A stretch of DNA of 64,000 nucleotides from Prionace glauca (taxonomy: Eukaryota > Chordata > Chondrichthyes > Carcharhiniformes > Carcharhinidae). Under the pieces are notes generated by a model. The model did not search any database. It was not told the DNA's origin and saw nothing but the letters and a program-made list of their open reading frames with translations. The stretch lies in assembly GCA_037974335.1 (NCBI GenBank), contig CM075760.1, positions 68,997,477-69,061,476 on the forward strand, written 5' to 3'. Made by a program: the position numbers and the translations under genes. Positions 32,355 to 42,762 of this stretch are shown piece after piece (positions within the stretch are counted from its first letter, which is position 1; each line of letters opens with the position of its first letter).

Positions 32355-32640
32355 TAAACAAACTTTGCATGAAGAAGTTCCTCCTCAACTCAGTTCTAAA
32401 TCCGTACCCCCTTATTTTGAGGCAATGCCCCCTAGTTTGAGTTTCACCTGCCAATTAAAACAACCTCCCTGCTTCCATCTTATCTATTCTGATAATTTTA
32501 TATATACTATATTTATAATTTTATGTGTTTCTAGAAAAGTTCCTCTCATTGTTCTGAATTCCAATGAGTATAATTCCAGTCCACTCAGTCTCTCCTCATA
32601 AACTGACCCTCTCAACTCTGATTGGAAGTTTAACCAAAGA
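32355..32640 (-). mobile_element. CR1-like LINE 3' region, worn
   Basis: GAAGAAGTTCCTCCTCAACTC and TCTCTCCTCATAAACTGACC are the minus-strand FFTQR and YEER regions. It contains an AT-rich inserted stretch near 32.49-32.53 kb. Confidence 0.6.
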
Positions 32641-33290
32641 TCAATCCAACACCAGATTGGTCGGAATCATTTCACATCTCCCAAATTTTAAATAACCATG
32701 ACAAATTAAAACTCTCACTCTCACATGTGTGAATTGTATCCAGATTAAAATTCCCCCATGTTTAGTAAAATATCCTGGAATCAGGTCTCTGGCCAGTAAA
32801 TATGGCTCCAGGCTCATAACTTTTGAAAAAAAAGCTTTATTAATTAAACTTTTTTTGAAAATCTGTTTGATTTAAATCACAGACAGAAATCCTCAAAGCT
32901 TGAAGCAATCAACCCACAAATATCATCCATACACAAGCAGAGAAACTTAGCATGTGCTTTACAAGAATGACCAAAATGAATTCCTTAAGCGTTTTTGTGG
33001 TTCTGTTTTTGAACTTCAAGAAATACCTTTAATTAAAGACTCAAGGTAAGGTTAAATCCCCAGAAAGATAAACCTTAACAAATGTAGCCCAAAACAATGA
33101 TAAAACACATCTACAAACATCCACATAAACGAATGAAACATACAGGTTCTCACAGCTCGTAAATATCAAACAATGAATCCTCAGCATTCTCTTAGCTATA
33201 GCTTCCTAAAGCGACAGAACACTATAAGCTCACAACTCCTTGATTAAAATAAGATACAAGATGCTTAGTTCTCCTTTATTATAACTCAAA
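32640..33290 (-). repeat. Inverted copy of the 45.2-45.86 kb repeat
   Basis: Matches 45.235-45.860 kb in reverse over most of its length (AGACAGAAATCCTCAAAGC, TTTTGTGGTTCTGTTTTTGAAC, AACATCCACATAAACG). Unclassified. The arms are 12 kb apart in opposite orientation. Confidence 0.7.
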
Positions 33291-33354
33291 TGGCTTTGTC
33301 AGACGTGATGTTCAGTTTCTGTTTTCCATCTGCCAATCCACCACTTCCAATATC
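33290..33354 (-). pseudogene. Tiny ZNF exon 2 start relic
   Basis: Minus-strand acceptor CAACTTTTTACAG is followed by GATATTGGAAGTGGTGG and ends after about 65 bases at the unclassified repeat. The usual GTCTGTTC...CTATCCTGGACTGAC intron tail is upstream. Confidence 0.6.
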
Positions 33355-33409
33355 CTGTAAAAAGTTGAGAAAACTCATCACCGTCAGTCCAGGATAGATA
33401 TATGGGGTT

Positions 33410-33528
33410 TAATGGGATTGGGGGTTATAGATAGGTCTATAGATTGGTGGGGTTGATGTGATCTGCGCAACTCGAGGGCCGAAGAGCCTGTTTGTGCTGT
33501 AATGTTCTATGTTCTATGTTCTAAATTT
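33410..33528 (+). mobile_element. 3' tip of the young CR1-like LINE family
   Basis: TATGGGGTTTAATGGGATTG, TCTATAGATTGGTGGGGTTG, ATGTTCTATGTTCTATGTTC. Same family as 21689 and 37264, only about 120 bases long. Confidence 0.85.
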
Positions 33529-33529
33529 G

Positions 33530-34800
33530 GGATAAAATAATTTAAACAATGCCTGAGAACGCTTCTTCACCAACTACCTACCACTGTTTGTTGATTGGTC
33601 AGATTTTTTACAGATTTGGGTATCTCAGCCTCTGAACACAAGCCGGTCCTGGGATAAGCTTAATTCCAACTCATTCCAAGTAAATATTCTCACCAGGTCA
33701 TCTGTCAGGGCCCTGCTAAGCAGCTTTAATGGTCAGTAATTGCAGAAACTGAGCAGTCACAGGAATGTGATCAAGACAGTCCAGTCCCATAATGCCTCAC
33801 ATTCAATCTGCAGTCCTTCAATTATAACAGAATATGTGTCTGTATGTTGCTGCCTCAGCCATGGTCAACCCCAACACTGCCTTCCTGAACTGCTACAGTG
33901 CCTGTAAATACACCCACAGTGCTGTTAGGGAGTGATTTCCTGCTACACGTTCCAGACTTTCACTAACTGTAGGTGGATACCAGATTGATATATTCCATTC
34001 ATCCACACCTAAGGTGAGTTATCCCAATTTCATTATTGTCCAGGACAATTTATTCACAATATCTTTACAACAGAAATTCAATATTCCCATTTGATTTCAG
34101 GTACTAACATATTCTGTTTGTTCTTTATTGTCAATGTCAGGCTGGGGTTGTTCCCCTTGGAGCAAAGGAGGTTGAGGGGAGATTTGATAGAGGTGGTCAG
34201 GTTTAGATAAGATGGTATACAATACAAAGAACAAAAACAGCACGGGAAACAGGCCCTTCGGCCCAACGAGCCCGCGCCGCCGTCCCATGGTCAGTGACCT
34301 ATTCATGACTCTAGTAGATGGACAAAGAAAAGTTGTTCCCATTCGCTGATGGCACAAGGACGAGGGGGGACACAGATTTAAGGTTTTGGGTCAGGGATGT
34401 AGGGAGAACGTGAGGAAGAATATTTTGATGCAGCGAATGTAATGATTTGGAACTTGCTGCCTACGAAGGTGGAGGAAATGGAGACAATAAACAATTACAA
34501 AGGAAATTGGATGGGCATTTAGGGGGTGTTTCAGACAGAAATGCTGACTAAATATCTCTAAACTTCCTAACACCCTGTCACTCTGTGATTCTTGTGAAAT
34601 TTAAAACAAGGTATTCGCAAAAAGACTCAAAGAGCATCAGCCCACTGGAGGCTGAGTCCAGCCAGTCCAGCAGAAAGAAACCCTCCAACCCGCTCCAATG
34701 ACCCACTGTGAGAATGAACAAAATGCAGTCCTGGATGTGAGAACAGAAACAATAACAGCAGAATCCAACCCCTGTGAACTTGTTGGTGTCTCAGCAGCTG
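33530..34800 (-). repeat. Inverted duplicate of the 20.35-21.54 kb flank
   Basis: Runs antiparallel to the 3' flank of locus 3 (CCAGTCCCATAATGCCTCAC, CACTAACTGTAGGTGGATACC, TTCTTTATTGTCAATGTCAG). A roughly 75-bp LINE 3' tip (about 34215-34290, GGGCCTGTTTCCCGTGCTG on the minus strand) interrupts it. Confidence 0.75.
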
Positions 34801-34866
34801 TGATGAAATTCTGAACCCTTTTTATACACTGAGCAGATTTCTCCCCAGTGTAACCTCACTGATGTC

Positions 34867-35772
34867 TCAGCAGGTAGAATAACTGAGTGAATTCCTTCCC
34901 ACACTGAGAGCAGGTGAACAGCTTCTCCTCCCCATGTGAACTCGCTGGTGTCTCCGCAGGTTGGATAACTGACTGAAACCCTTCCCACACTGAGAGCAGG
35001 TAAACAGCTTCTCCCCAGTGTGAACTAGCTGGTGTCTCTGCAGGTGGAATTGTCCAGTGAATCCCTTTCCACACTGAGAGCAGGTGAACGGCTTCTCCCC
35101 AGTATGAACACGCTGGTGTCTCTGCAGGCTGGACAATTGAGTGAATCCCTTCCCACACTGAGAGCAGATGAACAGACCCACCCCAGTATGAACACGCTGG
35201 TGTGTCCGCAGGTTGGAAAATTGAGTGAATCCCTTCCCACACTGAGAGCAGATGAACAGCCTCTCCCCAGTGTGAATTTGTTTGTGCTTCTGCATGTCAG
35301 ATGACCGAGTGAATCCCTTCCCACACTGAGAGCAGGTGAACGGCCTCTCCCCAGTGTGAATGCGCTGATGTGCCTGCAGGTCGGATAACCGAGTGAATCT
35401 CTTCTCACACTGAGAGCAAGTGAATGGCCTCTCCCCAGTGTGAATTCGCTGATGTGTCCGCAAATTGGATAACTGGTTGAATCCCTTCCCACACTCAGAG
35501 CAGGTGAATGGCCTCTCCCCAGTGTGAATTCGCTGGTGTCTCTGCAAAGTGGATAACACAGTGAATCCTTTTCCACACTGAGAGCAGGTGAATGGTCTCT
35601 CTCCAGTGTGAACTCGCTTGTGTAACTGCAGGTGGGAGTGTCGAATGAATCCCTCCCCACACTGAGAGCAGATGAACGGCCTCTCCCCAGTGTGGCTGCG
35701 CCGATGAGCATCCAGCAGAGATGGGGATCTGTATCTCTTTCCACAGTCTGCACATTTCCATGGTTTCTCCAT
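34867..35772 (-). CDS. ZNF locus 6: 10-finger C2H2 protein with shifted C-terminus
   Basis: ATG at 35770-35772 (CATCATGGAG) begins MEKPWKCADCGKRY. Ten complete C2H2 fingers with TGERPF/TGEKPF linkers follow. After finger 10 the linker reads MGRRSC instead of TGEKLF because of extra bases near 34930, and the frame ends 22 residues later at 34867. An eleventh finger lies in the neighbouring frame (34.81-34.93 kb), but its HQR codon is TGA. The protein, about 301 residues, is otherwise whole and would be a nuclear DNA-binding protein without effector domain. The first fingers and flanks make it the inverted sister of locus 3. Promoter 5 lies upstream, shared with locus 7. Confidence 0.87.
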   Translation of the reverse strand: MEKPWKCADCGKRYRSPSLLDAHRRSHTGERPFICSQCGEGFIRHSHLQLHKRVHTGERPFTCSQCGKGFTVLSTLQRHQRIHTGERPFTCSECGKGFNQLSNLRTHQRIHTGERPFTCSQCEKRFTRLSDLQAHQRIHTGERPFTCSQCGKGFTRSSDMQKHKQIHTGERLFICSQCGKGFTQFSNLRTHQRVHTGVGLFICSQCGKGFTQLSSLQRHQRVHTGEKPFTCSQCGKGFTGQFHLQRHQLVHTGEKLFTCSQCGKGFSQLSNLRRHQRVHMGRRSCSPALSVGRNSLSYSTC

Positions 35773-36102
35773 GATGCAGGCTACCTTGCCTCTGCCTTGG
35801 GTGGACAATCAGTTCAAGACTCGTCCACACACACAACACGTGTTCAGTCTCTCCCCACTGTGAATGGTGTGATATTTATTCAGGCTGTGTAACTGGTTAA
35901 AGCTCTTCAGTCAGTGCACTGGAACACTCTCACTTGAATGTGGAAGTATGTTGATGCTTTTCCAATCACACTGATGTTTGAAATCTTTTCAAATCTCCTT
36001 CCAGATTCAATGGCCGATGATATTCAGGTTCCAAGGAATATGACTCTGCCAGATCTAGACCTGACATTTGAAATTTCAGCCTGTGATTCCTCTTTCAATA
36101 TC
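35773..36102 (-). other. Exon 2 5' UTR of ZNF locus 6
   Basis: Begins after TTGTTTTACAG (minus strand) with GATATTGAAAGAGGAATCAC. Includes the relic string GAAGAGCTTTAACCAGTTAC and ACACGTGTTGTGTGTGTGG. A TTG-started extension (to 35808) is open but has no ATG. Confidence 0.65.
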
Positions 36103-36344
36103 CTGTAAAACAAGTTGACACAAGTCATCAGTATCAGTACAGGATCAAAATTCAGAACAGACAATTCCAGTTTCTATGAAACATTCTTTCTCTCTCATTC
36201 CACAAAGGCTACAAATCTCCATCTCACACACTCGCTCCATTCTCACTCTGTTGTAGCTAATATTCACCCTCCCAATTCTCCTGAAGTTGATGATTGAGGC
36301 TGATTGACAGATCCACGCGTCTGCTTCCTGTCCTGTCCCGGTGT

Positions 36345-36420
36345 TGGACTGGGGTAAACACAGTAAGAAGTCTCACAACACCAGGTTAAAGTCCAACTGG
36401 TTTATTTGGTAGCAAACGTC
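36345..36420. repeat. Half foldback repeat in intron 1 of locus 6
   Basis: GTGTTGGACTGGGGTAAACAC, AGTAAGAAGTCTCACAACACC: the end module of the 51.3 kb palindrome family. Confidence 0.65.
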
Positions 36421-36469
36421 ACTGGCTGAAAATCTCCATGCAGGCTGCCAGACAGAGCTATGCCCATAT

Positions 36470-37060
36470 GACTGGACTAAAAATGTGTGGAATATACAGA
36501 CTGGATTCACTTCCTTACCCTTCAGTTGCTGCAAGTCCCCAATTTCCCCCAGAATGAGAATAGAAATGGAAAGGGGGAGACATTGATTTCCTCCCAGATG
36601 TGGCACAGAGGAGGGGGTTTCACTCTGAAGCTCATTGGACAACTCTTGTGACGTCACAATGGAGCTCTGTATCAGCCAATAGGAATCACTCTGCTCCGCG
36701 GTGACGTCTTAGGATTTCCAGTGCGCACGCGCGGACTCGGGACCCCCCCCCGCCCCCCCACCCATTGTTCCCCTCCCCCACCCATTGTTCCCCTCCCCCT
36801 CCTCGAGCCAAGGTTTCCAGACAAGCGGCTGGCGGCTCCGGCCAGAGCGAGAAGCCGCTCGGTGATCTCCCCCTCCCCCCGGGTCGGAACTGCGCATGTG
36901 CAGTGTTGAGCCCGCCCCCTGACCTTCACGCTGAGGTGTTGACCAATGAGACGTATTGGAGGACCGGAAGGACGCTGGTCCTCCAGCCAATCAGAGCGCG
37001 GGCTTTGTGTAAATGAAGATTGATCTTCAGCCAGCTCAAACTTCCCCGTCTCCAACATCT
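36470..37060. promoter_or_regulatory. Two-armed ZNF promoter 5 (loci 6 and 7)
   Basis: Best preserved of the set. The minus arm is an exon ending at 36520 before a GTAAGG donor (minus strand), then GGAGGAAATCAATGTCTCC upstream. The middle has CRE TGACGTCA at 36649-36656, CAGCCAATAGGAATC, TGACGTC, two CACCCATTGTTCCCCTCCCC units (36.76-36.80 kb) and GCGCATGTGCAG. The plus arm has CAGCCAATCAGAGCGCGGG, then exon 1 (GAAGATTGATCTTCAGCC) ending CAACATCT at 37060 before GTGAGTAAAAC. It lies between divergent loci 6 (-) and 7 (+). Confidence 0.8.
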
Positions 37061-37263
37061 GTGAGTAAAACACTTTCATTCTGCCTCTTTCCATTCCTTA
37101 TCTCAATCTGGGCGGAAACTGGGACCTGCAGCAACTGATCACAAGAAATAGAAGCAGGAGAGGCCACCAGGCCCTTCAAGCGACCCTGCCGTTCAATACA
37201 ATCAGAGCTGATCAATACCGGCCTCCTTTTGTGAGCCATTTCCCCATTGCCCTCTATTCCTCA

Positions 37264-39717
37264 ATAGAACATAGAACATTACAGCACAAACAGGCCCTTC
37301 GGCCCTCGAGTTGCGCCGATCACATCAACCCCACCAATCTATAGACCTATCTATAACCCCCAATCCCATTAAACCCCATATACTCATCCAGAAGTCTTTT
37401 AAAAGACCCCAGCGAGTTCGCCTCCACCACCGACGACGGCAGCCGATTCCATTCACTCACCACCCTCTGAGTGAAAAACTTACCCCTAACATCACCTCTG
37501 TACTTCCCTCCCCGCACCTTAAATCTGTGTCCTCTCGTAGCGACCATTTCAACCTGGGGAAATAGCCTCTGAGAGTCCACCCTATCTATTCCTCTCAACA
37601 TTTTATAAACTTCTATCAGGTCGCCTCTCAACCTTCGCCTCTCCAGGGAAAAGAGTCCCAGCTCCCTCAACCTATCTTCATAAGGCATGCCTCCCAGTCC
37701 AGGCAACATCCTTGTAAATCTCCTCTGCACCCTTTCAATAGCTTCTACGTCTTTCCTATAGTGAGGCGACCAGAACTGCGCACAGTACTCCAAATGAGGC
37801 CTGACGAGGGTCCTGTAAAGTTGCAGCATTACCTCCTGACTCCTAAACTCAATCCCTCGATTAATGAAGGCCAGTACACCATACGCCTTCTTGACCACCT
37901 CCTCCACCTGCGAGGCCGATTTAAGAGTCCTGTGAACCCGGACCCCGAGATCCTTCTGCTCTTCAACGCTACTAAGACCCCTGCCCTTAATAGTGTACTC
38001 GTTCATCCCGTTGGTTCTGCCGAAATGGACTACTACACATTTATCCGCGTTGAAGTCCATCTGCCACTTCTCCGCCCATTCCTGCATCCTATCTATGTCC
38101 TGCTGCAACTTTTGACATCCTTCCAGACCATCCACAACACCGCCGACCTTCGTGTCATCAGCGAACTTGCTAACCCATCCCTCCACTTCCTCATCCAGGT
38201 CATTTATGAAAATGACAAACAGCAAGGGTCCCAGAACAGATCCCTGGGGCACCCCACTGGTGACTGACCTCCATTCCGAAAAAGACCCATCCACAACCAC
38301 TCTCTGCCTTCTGCAGGCAAGCCAGTTCTGGATCCACAAGGCCAAAGGCCCTTGGATCCCATGCCCTCTCACCTTCTCAAGAAGTCTTGCATGGGGGACC
38401 TTATCAAAAGCCTTGCTGAAGTCCATGTACACTACGTCCACGGCACTTCCTTCGTCAATGTGTTCAGTCACATTATCGAAGAACTCAACTAGGCTCGTAA
38501 GGCACGACCTGTCCTTGACAAATCCATGCTGATCATGTCAAACCTCTCCAAATGGTCGTAAATCTTGTCCCTCAGAAGCCTCTCCATCAGCTTACCAACC
38601 ACTGAGGTCAGACTCACCGGGCGGTAATTTCCCGGGCTATCTCTGTTCCCTTTCTTGAAAATAGGGACTACATCCGTAATCCTCCAATCTTCCGGAACCT
38701 CTCCCGTCACCATTGACGACGCAAAGATCATCGCCAAGGGCTCTGCAATCACTTCCCTGGCCTCCCACAGTATCCTGGGGTACATCCCATCTGGTCCCGG
38801 CGACTTATCTACCTTGATAGAATTCAAAAGTTCTAACACATCCTCCTCTTTAATGTCCACGTACTCAATCCTTTCCACCTGCTGCAAGTCCATAGCAAGA
38901 TCTCCCAAATCAGCTTCCACTGTGAATACTGATGCAAAGTACTCATTAAGCACCTCCGCCATTTCTTCTGGTTCTACACAGACCTTTCCCCCTTCATCTT
39001 TTATAGGTCCTATCCTTTCCCTTCTCACCCTTTTACCTTTCACATACTTATAGAAGGCCTTGGGATTTTCTTTAATCTTACCCGCCAAGGTCTTCTCATG
39101 ACACCTTCTGGCTCTCCTAATTTCCCTTTTAACCTCCTTTCTACAGTCCTTATATTCTTCAAGATCCTTAACCTCTCCTAGTTCCCTGAACCTTTTGTAT
39201 ACCTTCCTTTTCCTCCTGACTAGGTTCAACACAGCCTTCGTGCACCACGGTTCCCGCGACCTACCAAAACCCCCTTGCCTTATCGGAACATTGTCATGCA
39301 GAGCGCTAGACAAACATTCCTTGAATATCCGCCACCTTCCTTCGGTACTCTTCCCTAAGAATGCCTCCTTCCAGTTTATTTGTCCAAGTAACTTCCTGAC
39401 TTCTTCGTATCTCCCCTTACTCCAGACAAACACCTTCCTAGCCTGTCTGATCCTATCTCGTTCCAATGCAATTGTGAAGGAGATAGAATTATGATCACCA
39501 TTCCCAAGATGCTCTCCTACCGAGAGATCCATCACCTGCCCTGGTTCATTCGCCAGTACCAGGTCAAGTACTGCCTCACCCCTCGTAGGCTTGTCCACAT
39601 ACTGTGTCAGGAAACCTTCCTGAACACACCTAACAAACTCCTCTCCAGCCGAACCCCTTACTCTAGGGATATTCCAGTCGATGTTTGGGAAATTGAAGTC
39701 TCCCATCACGACCACTC
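37264..39717 (-). mobile_element. CR1-like LINE, young, longest copy in the window
   Basis: Minus strand, 5'-truncated within the endonuclease domain. The first frame (38489-39715) has the AP-endonuclease end motifs GDFNFPNIDW and GDHNSISF, then the linker and NYRPVSLTSVVGKLME. The second frame (37347-38471) has [35 protein letters not shown] and the conserved C-terminus. The two frames do not join because of a small indel near 38.52 kb. The 3' end is GCTGTAATGTTCTATGTTC. Near-identical to the 21689 copy. Not autonomous as it stands. Confidence 0.92.
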
Positions 39718-39960
39718 TGTTTTTAATCTATCTATCAAATATTTATCCACCTCCATTCTAAATACTTCTAATGATTCAGTCTCTACCATCCTTTGGAGCA
39801 GAGAATTCCAGAGATTCACCATGTTCTGTGAGAAGACATTTCTCCTCACCTCAGTTTTAAATGACTGGCCCTTTAACTTGTAGCTTGTTCGAGACTCTTC
39901 CACTCATGAAAATATCTCCCCTTCTGCCCTATCAAACTCCCTCAGGATCTCATACAGATT
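39718..39960 (-). mobile_element. Fragment of a different LINE
   Basis: The minus strand reads YKLKGQSFKTEVRRNVFSQ then VNLWNSLLQRMVE, the C-terminal region of a CR1-like RT unrelated at close range to its neighbour. Confidence 0.6.
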
Positions 39961-39974
39961 TACAGATAGAACCA

Positions 39975-40445
39975 TAGAAAGCATCCTTTCTGGTTGTATC
40001 ACAGCTTGATATGGCTTCTGCTCTGCTCAAGACCACAAGGAACTACAAAATGTTGTGAATGTAGCCCAAACCAGCATGCAAACCAGCCTCCCATCCATTG
40101 ACTCTGTCTACACTTCCCACTGCCTCGTCAAAGTAGCCACCATAATTAAGGGCCCCATGCACTCCAGACATTCTCTCTTCCACCTTCTTCCATTGAGAAA
40201 AAAATACAAAAGTCTGAGGTCATGTCCCAACTGACTCAACAACAGCTTCTTCCCTGCTGCTGTCAGATTTTTGAATGGACTTACCTTGCATTAAGTTGCT
40301 CTTTTTCTACACCCCAACAATGACTGTAACACTGTATTCTGCACTCTCTCCTTGCCTTCCCTATGAATGGTATGCTTTATCTGTATAGCACGCAAGAAAA
40401 ATACTTTTCACTGTATGTTAGTACATGTGACAATAATAAATCAAA
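39975..40445 (+). mobile_element. L2-like 3' end
   Basis: CTTTCTGGTTGTATCACAGC, CTGCCTCGTCAAAGTAGCC, CAGATTTTTGAATGGAC, then ACATGTGACAATAATAAATC. Unbroken version of the outer element in the 15.8-18.5 kb nest. Confidence 0.65.
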
Positions 40446-40766
40446 TGAAATTATATGTTCGAATAAGGTCATCCTCACTCTTTTAAACTCCAAGGAACCA
40501 GATAATTAGTCTCTCTAGATAGGAGAACTCCATTTGTTATGACCTAGGTGTCCAGGACAGTAAGCAGTGAGCCTGTCATTCATCCTGAATCAGCACCACC
40601 AGGCGTATTGGGTGGCTGAATGTTAGATACGGCAGCGTGAGAATGGAGGGGGAATTTGTGGGATGGAGATTTACACATTTTCATTAATGACAGAGGAAAG
40701 GATGTTCCTATACAAGCTAGAATTGTCTGTTTTGACTGTGATGTTTTTTGTAAATTGTTTTTACAG

Positions 40767-41104
40767 GATATCAGAAGAGGAGGAATCACATACAGAAATC
40801 TCAAACATCACATCAAGATCTGACCAAGTCACGACCTGTCAGCTTCCAAAGATTTCAATCATCATTGTGACTGGAAAAGCACCGAGACACACGCACCTGA
40901 GTGAGAGTGTTCCAGTAAACTGACTGTGGAAAGAGCTTGACACCGAAACATGCACCCACCTGAGTGACTGTGGAAAGAACTTTAACCAGTTACACAGCCT
41001 GAAAAAATATCACACCGTTCACAAAAAAGAGCAACTGTACATGTGTTCTGTGTGTGGATGAGACTTCAACTGATCATCCAACCTGGAGAGACACAAGGAC
41101 ACCA
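40767..41104 (+). other. Exon 2 5' UTR of ZNF locus 7, relic fingers
   Basis: Starts GATATCAGAAGAGGAGG after the acceptor. Gives the clearest relic: in one frame SDCGKNFNQLHSLKKYHTVH, then MCSVCG-stop-DFN-stop-SSNLERHKDT. It ends where the LINE enters at about 41105, just before the expected start codon. Confidence 0.75.
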
Positions 41105-41680
41105 GCAGCTGGAGTACTGTGTGCAGTTTTGGGCGCCGCACCTGCGCAAGGATGTTTTGGCCCTGGAGGGAGTGCAGAGGAGGTTTACTCGGCTGATACC
41201 GGAGTTGAGGGGATTGAGCTATGAGGAGAGGCTGAATAAACTAGGCTTGTACTCGTTAGAGTTTAGAAGAATGAGGGGAGATCTCATTGAGACATATAAG
41301 ATGATGAATGGGATGGATAGGATAGAGGTGGAGAGACTGTTCCCGCTCAAAAAAGACAGTAGGACTAGGGGGCACAGCCTCAAGATAAAGGGGGGGCGGT
41401 TTAGAACAGAGTTGAGGAGGAACTTCTTCACTCAAAGGGTGGTGAATCTCTGGAATTCTCTGCCCGTTGAAGTGGTGGAGGCTGCCTCGCTAAATATTTT
41501 TAAGAAACGGGTTGATGGGTTTTTGATAAGAGAAGGGATTAAGGGTTATGGGGAGAGGGCGGGAAGGTGGAGCTGAGTCACGACAGATCAGCCATGATCT
41601 TATTGAATGGCGGGGCAGGCTCGAAGGGCCAGATGGCCTACTCCTGCTCCTATTTCTTATGTTCTTATGTTCTTAAAACT
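41105..41680 (+). mobile_element. LINE inserted at the start codon of ZNF locus 7
   Basis: 5'-truncated copy of the GAACATAAGAAATAGGAGCA family (here in + orientation). It is open from QLEYCVQFWAPHLRKD through RRMRGDLIETYKMMNG to the stop at 41576, with a tail ending TCTTATGTTCTTATGTTCTT. Its protein is identical by eye to the matching part of the 53469 copy. About 12 bases of host sequence, including the usual ACCATGGAG, are missing at the junction. Confidence 0.9.
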
Positions 41681-42149
41681 GTGGAAATGTGGGGACTGTG
41701 GGAAGGAATTCAGGTTTTTGTCACAACTGGAAATCCATCAGCGCATTCACACTGGGGAGAAGCCATTCACCTGCACTGAGTGTGGGAAGGGATTCACTCG
41801 GCTATCCTTCCTACAGTCCCACAAGCGAGTTCACACTGGAGAGAGACCATTCACCTGCTCTCAGTGTGGAAAGGGATTTAGTGATTCATCCTCCCTGCGG
41901 AGACACCAGCGAGTTCACAGCGGGGAGAAACCGTTCACCTGCTCTCAGTGTGGGAAGAAATTCCGTGATTCATCCCACCTGTGGAGACACTGGCGACTTC
42001 ACAGCGGGGAGAGGCCGTTCACCTGCTCTGTGTGTGGGAAGGCATTCACTGATCCATCAACCCTGCAGAGACACCAGTTCATACTGGGCGGAAGCCATTT
42101 ATCTGCTCCGAGTGTGGGAAGGGATTCCTTCTCTCATCCCACCTGCTGA
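41607..42149 (+). CDS. ZNF locus 7, first frame: LINE-started chimeric zinc-finger ORF
   Basis: The conserved MEKPWKC start has been removed by the LINE. The frame is open upstream into the LINE tail, where an ATG (41607, TGAATGGCGG) yields about 27 LINE-encoded residues ([11 protein letters not shown]... ending FL), joined to [12 protein letters not shown]. Five complete C2H2 fingers follow. A 4-base loss in the fifth finger's H-H region (CACCAG then TTCATACTG, against CACCAGCGAGTTCATACTG) shifts the frame and ends the ORF at 42149. The product, if made, would be a short DNA-binding protein with a retroelement-derived N-terminus. Promoter 5 lies 4.6 kb upstream. Confidence 0.75.
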   Translation: MAGQARRARWPTPAPISYVLMFLKLWKCGDCGKEFRFLSQLEIHQRIHTGEKPFTCTECGKGFTRLSFLQSHKRVHTGERPFTCSQCGKGFSDSSSLRRHQRVHSGEKPFTCSQCGKKFRDSSHLWRHWRLHSGERPFTCSVCGKAFTDPSTLQRHQFILGGSHLSAPSVGRDSFSHPTC

Positions 42150-42193
42150 CACACCAGAGAGTTCACACTGGGGAGAGGCCATTCACTTGCCCC

Positions 42194-42679
42194 GTGTGTG
42201 GGAAGGGATTCACCATGTCAGCCCACCTACTGAGACATCAGCGGGTTCACACTGGGGAGAGGCCATTCACCTGCTCTCAGTGTGGGAAGGGATTCAGTGA
42301 TTCATCTGCTCTGCAGATACACCAGCGCGTTCACACTGGGGAGAGACCATTCACCTGCCCTCAATGTGGGAAGGGATTCAGTGATTCATCCGCTCTGCAG
42401 ATACACCAGTGCGTTCACACTGGGGAGAGACAATTCACCTGCTTTCAATGTGGGAAGGGATTCACTCAGTTATCCAACTTGCAGATACACCAGCGAATCC
42501 ACACTGGGGAGAGACGGTTCAGCTGCTCTCACTGTGGGAAGGCCTTCTCCCGGCATTTCAACCTGCAGACACACCAGCGAATCCACACTGGAGAGAAACC
42601 GTTCACCTGCTCTCAGTGTGGGAAGAGATTCAGTGATTCATCCTCCCTGCGGAAACACTGGCGAGTTCATACAGAGTAG
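42194..42679 (+). pseudogene. ZNF locus 7, second frame: remaining fingers
   Basis: Continues the finger array in the next frame from about 42090. Six complete fingers (two nearly identical: [11 protein letters not shown] twice) plus the end of the one before, ending HTE-stop at 42679. A further worn finger end (CACCAGCGAGTTCACAAG, stop) lies at 42.74-42.76 kb. Without the upstream 4-base loss the gene would have had at least 12 fingers. Confidence 0.8.
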
Positions 42680-42762
42680 GGGGTCATTCATCTGCTCTCA
42701 ACGTGGGAATGGAATTGTTTACTCATTCCATCTGCTGAGACACCAGCGAGTTCACAAGTGAC

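Larger units (their letters stand above)
37061..40766 (+). other. Intron 1 of ZNF locus 7
   Basis: Donor at 37061, acceptor TTGTTTTTACAG ending at 40766. Mostly filled by LINE sequence. Confidence 0.65.

Noticed and set aside
35773-35808. Extension of locus 6 to 35808.
   Set aside because: The first codon would be TTG. The conserved ATG is at 35772.
41043-41576. 177-residue ORF joining ZNF leader to LINE RT, as a possible fusion gene.
   Set aside because: The ORF start (MFCVWMRLQL) is UTR sequence out of the finger frame. The open part is simply the LINE RT end. The meaningful chimera is the later ATG in the LINE tail.
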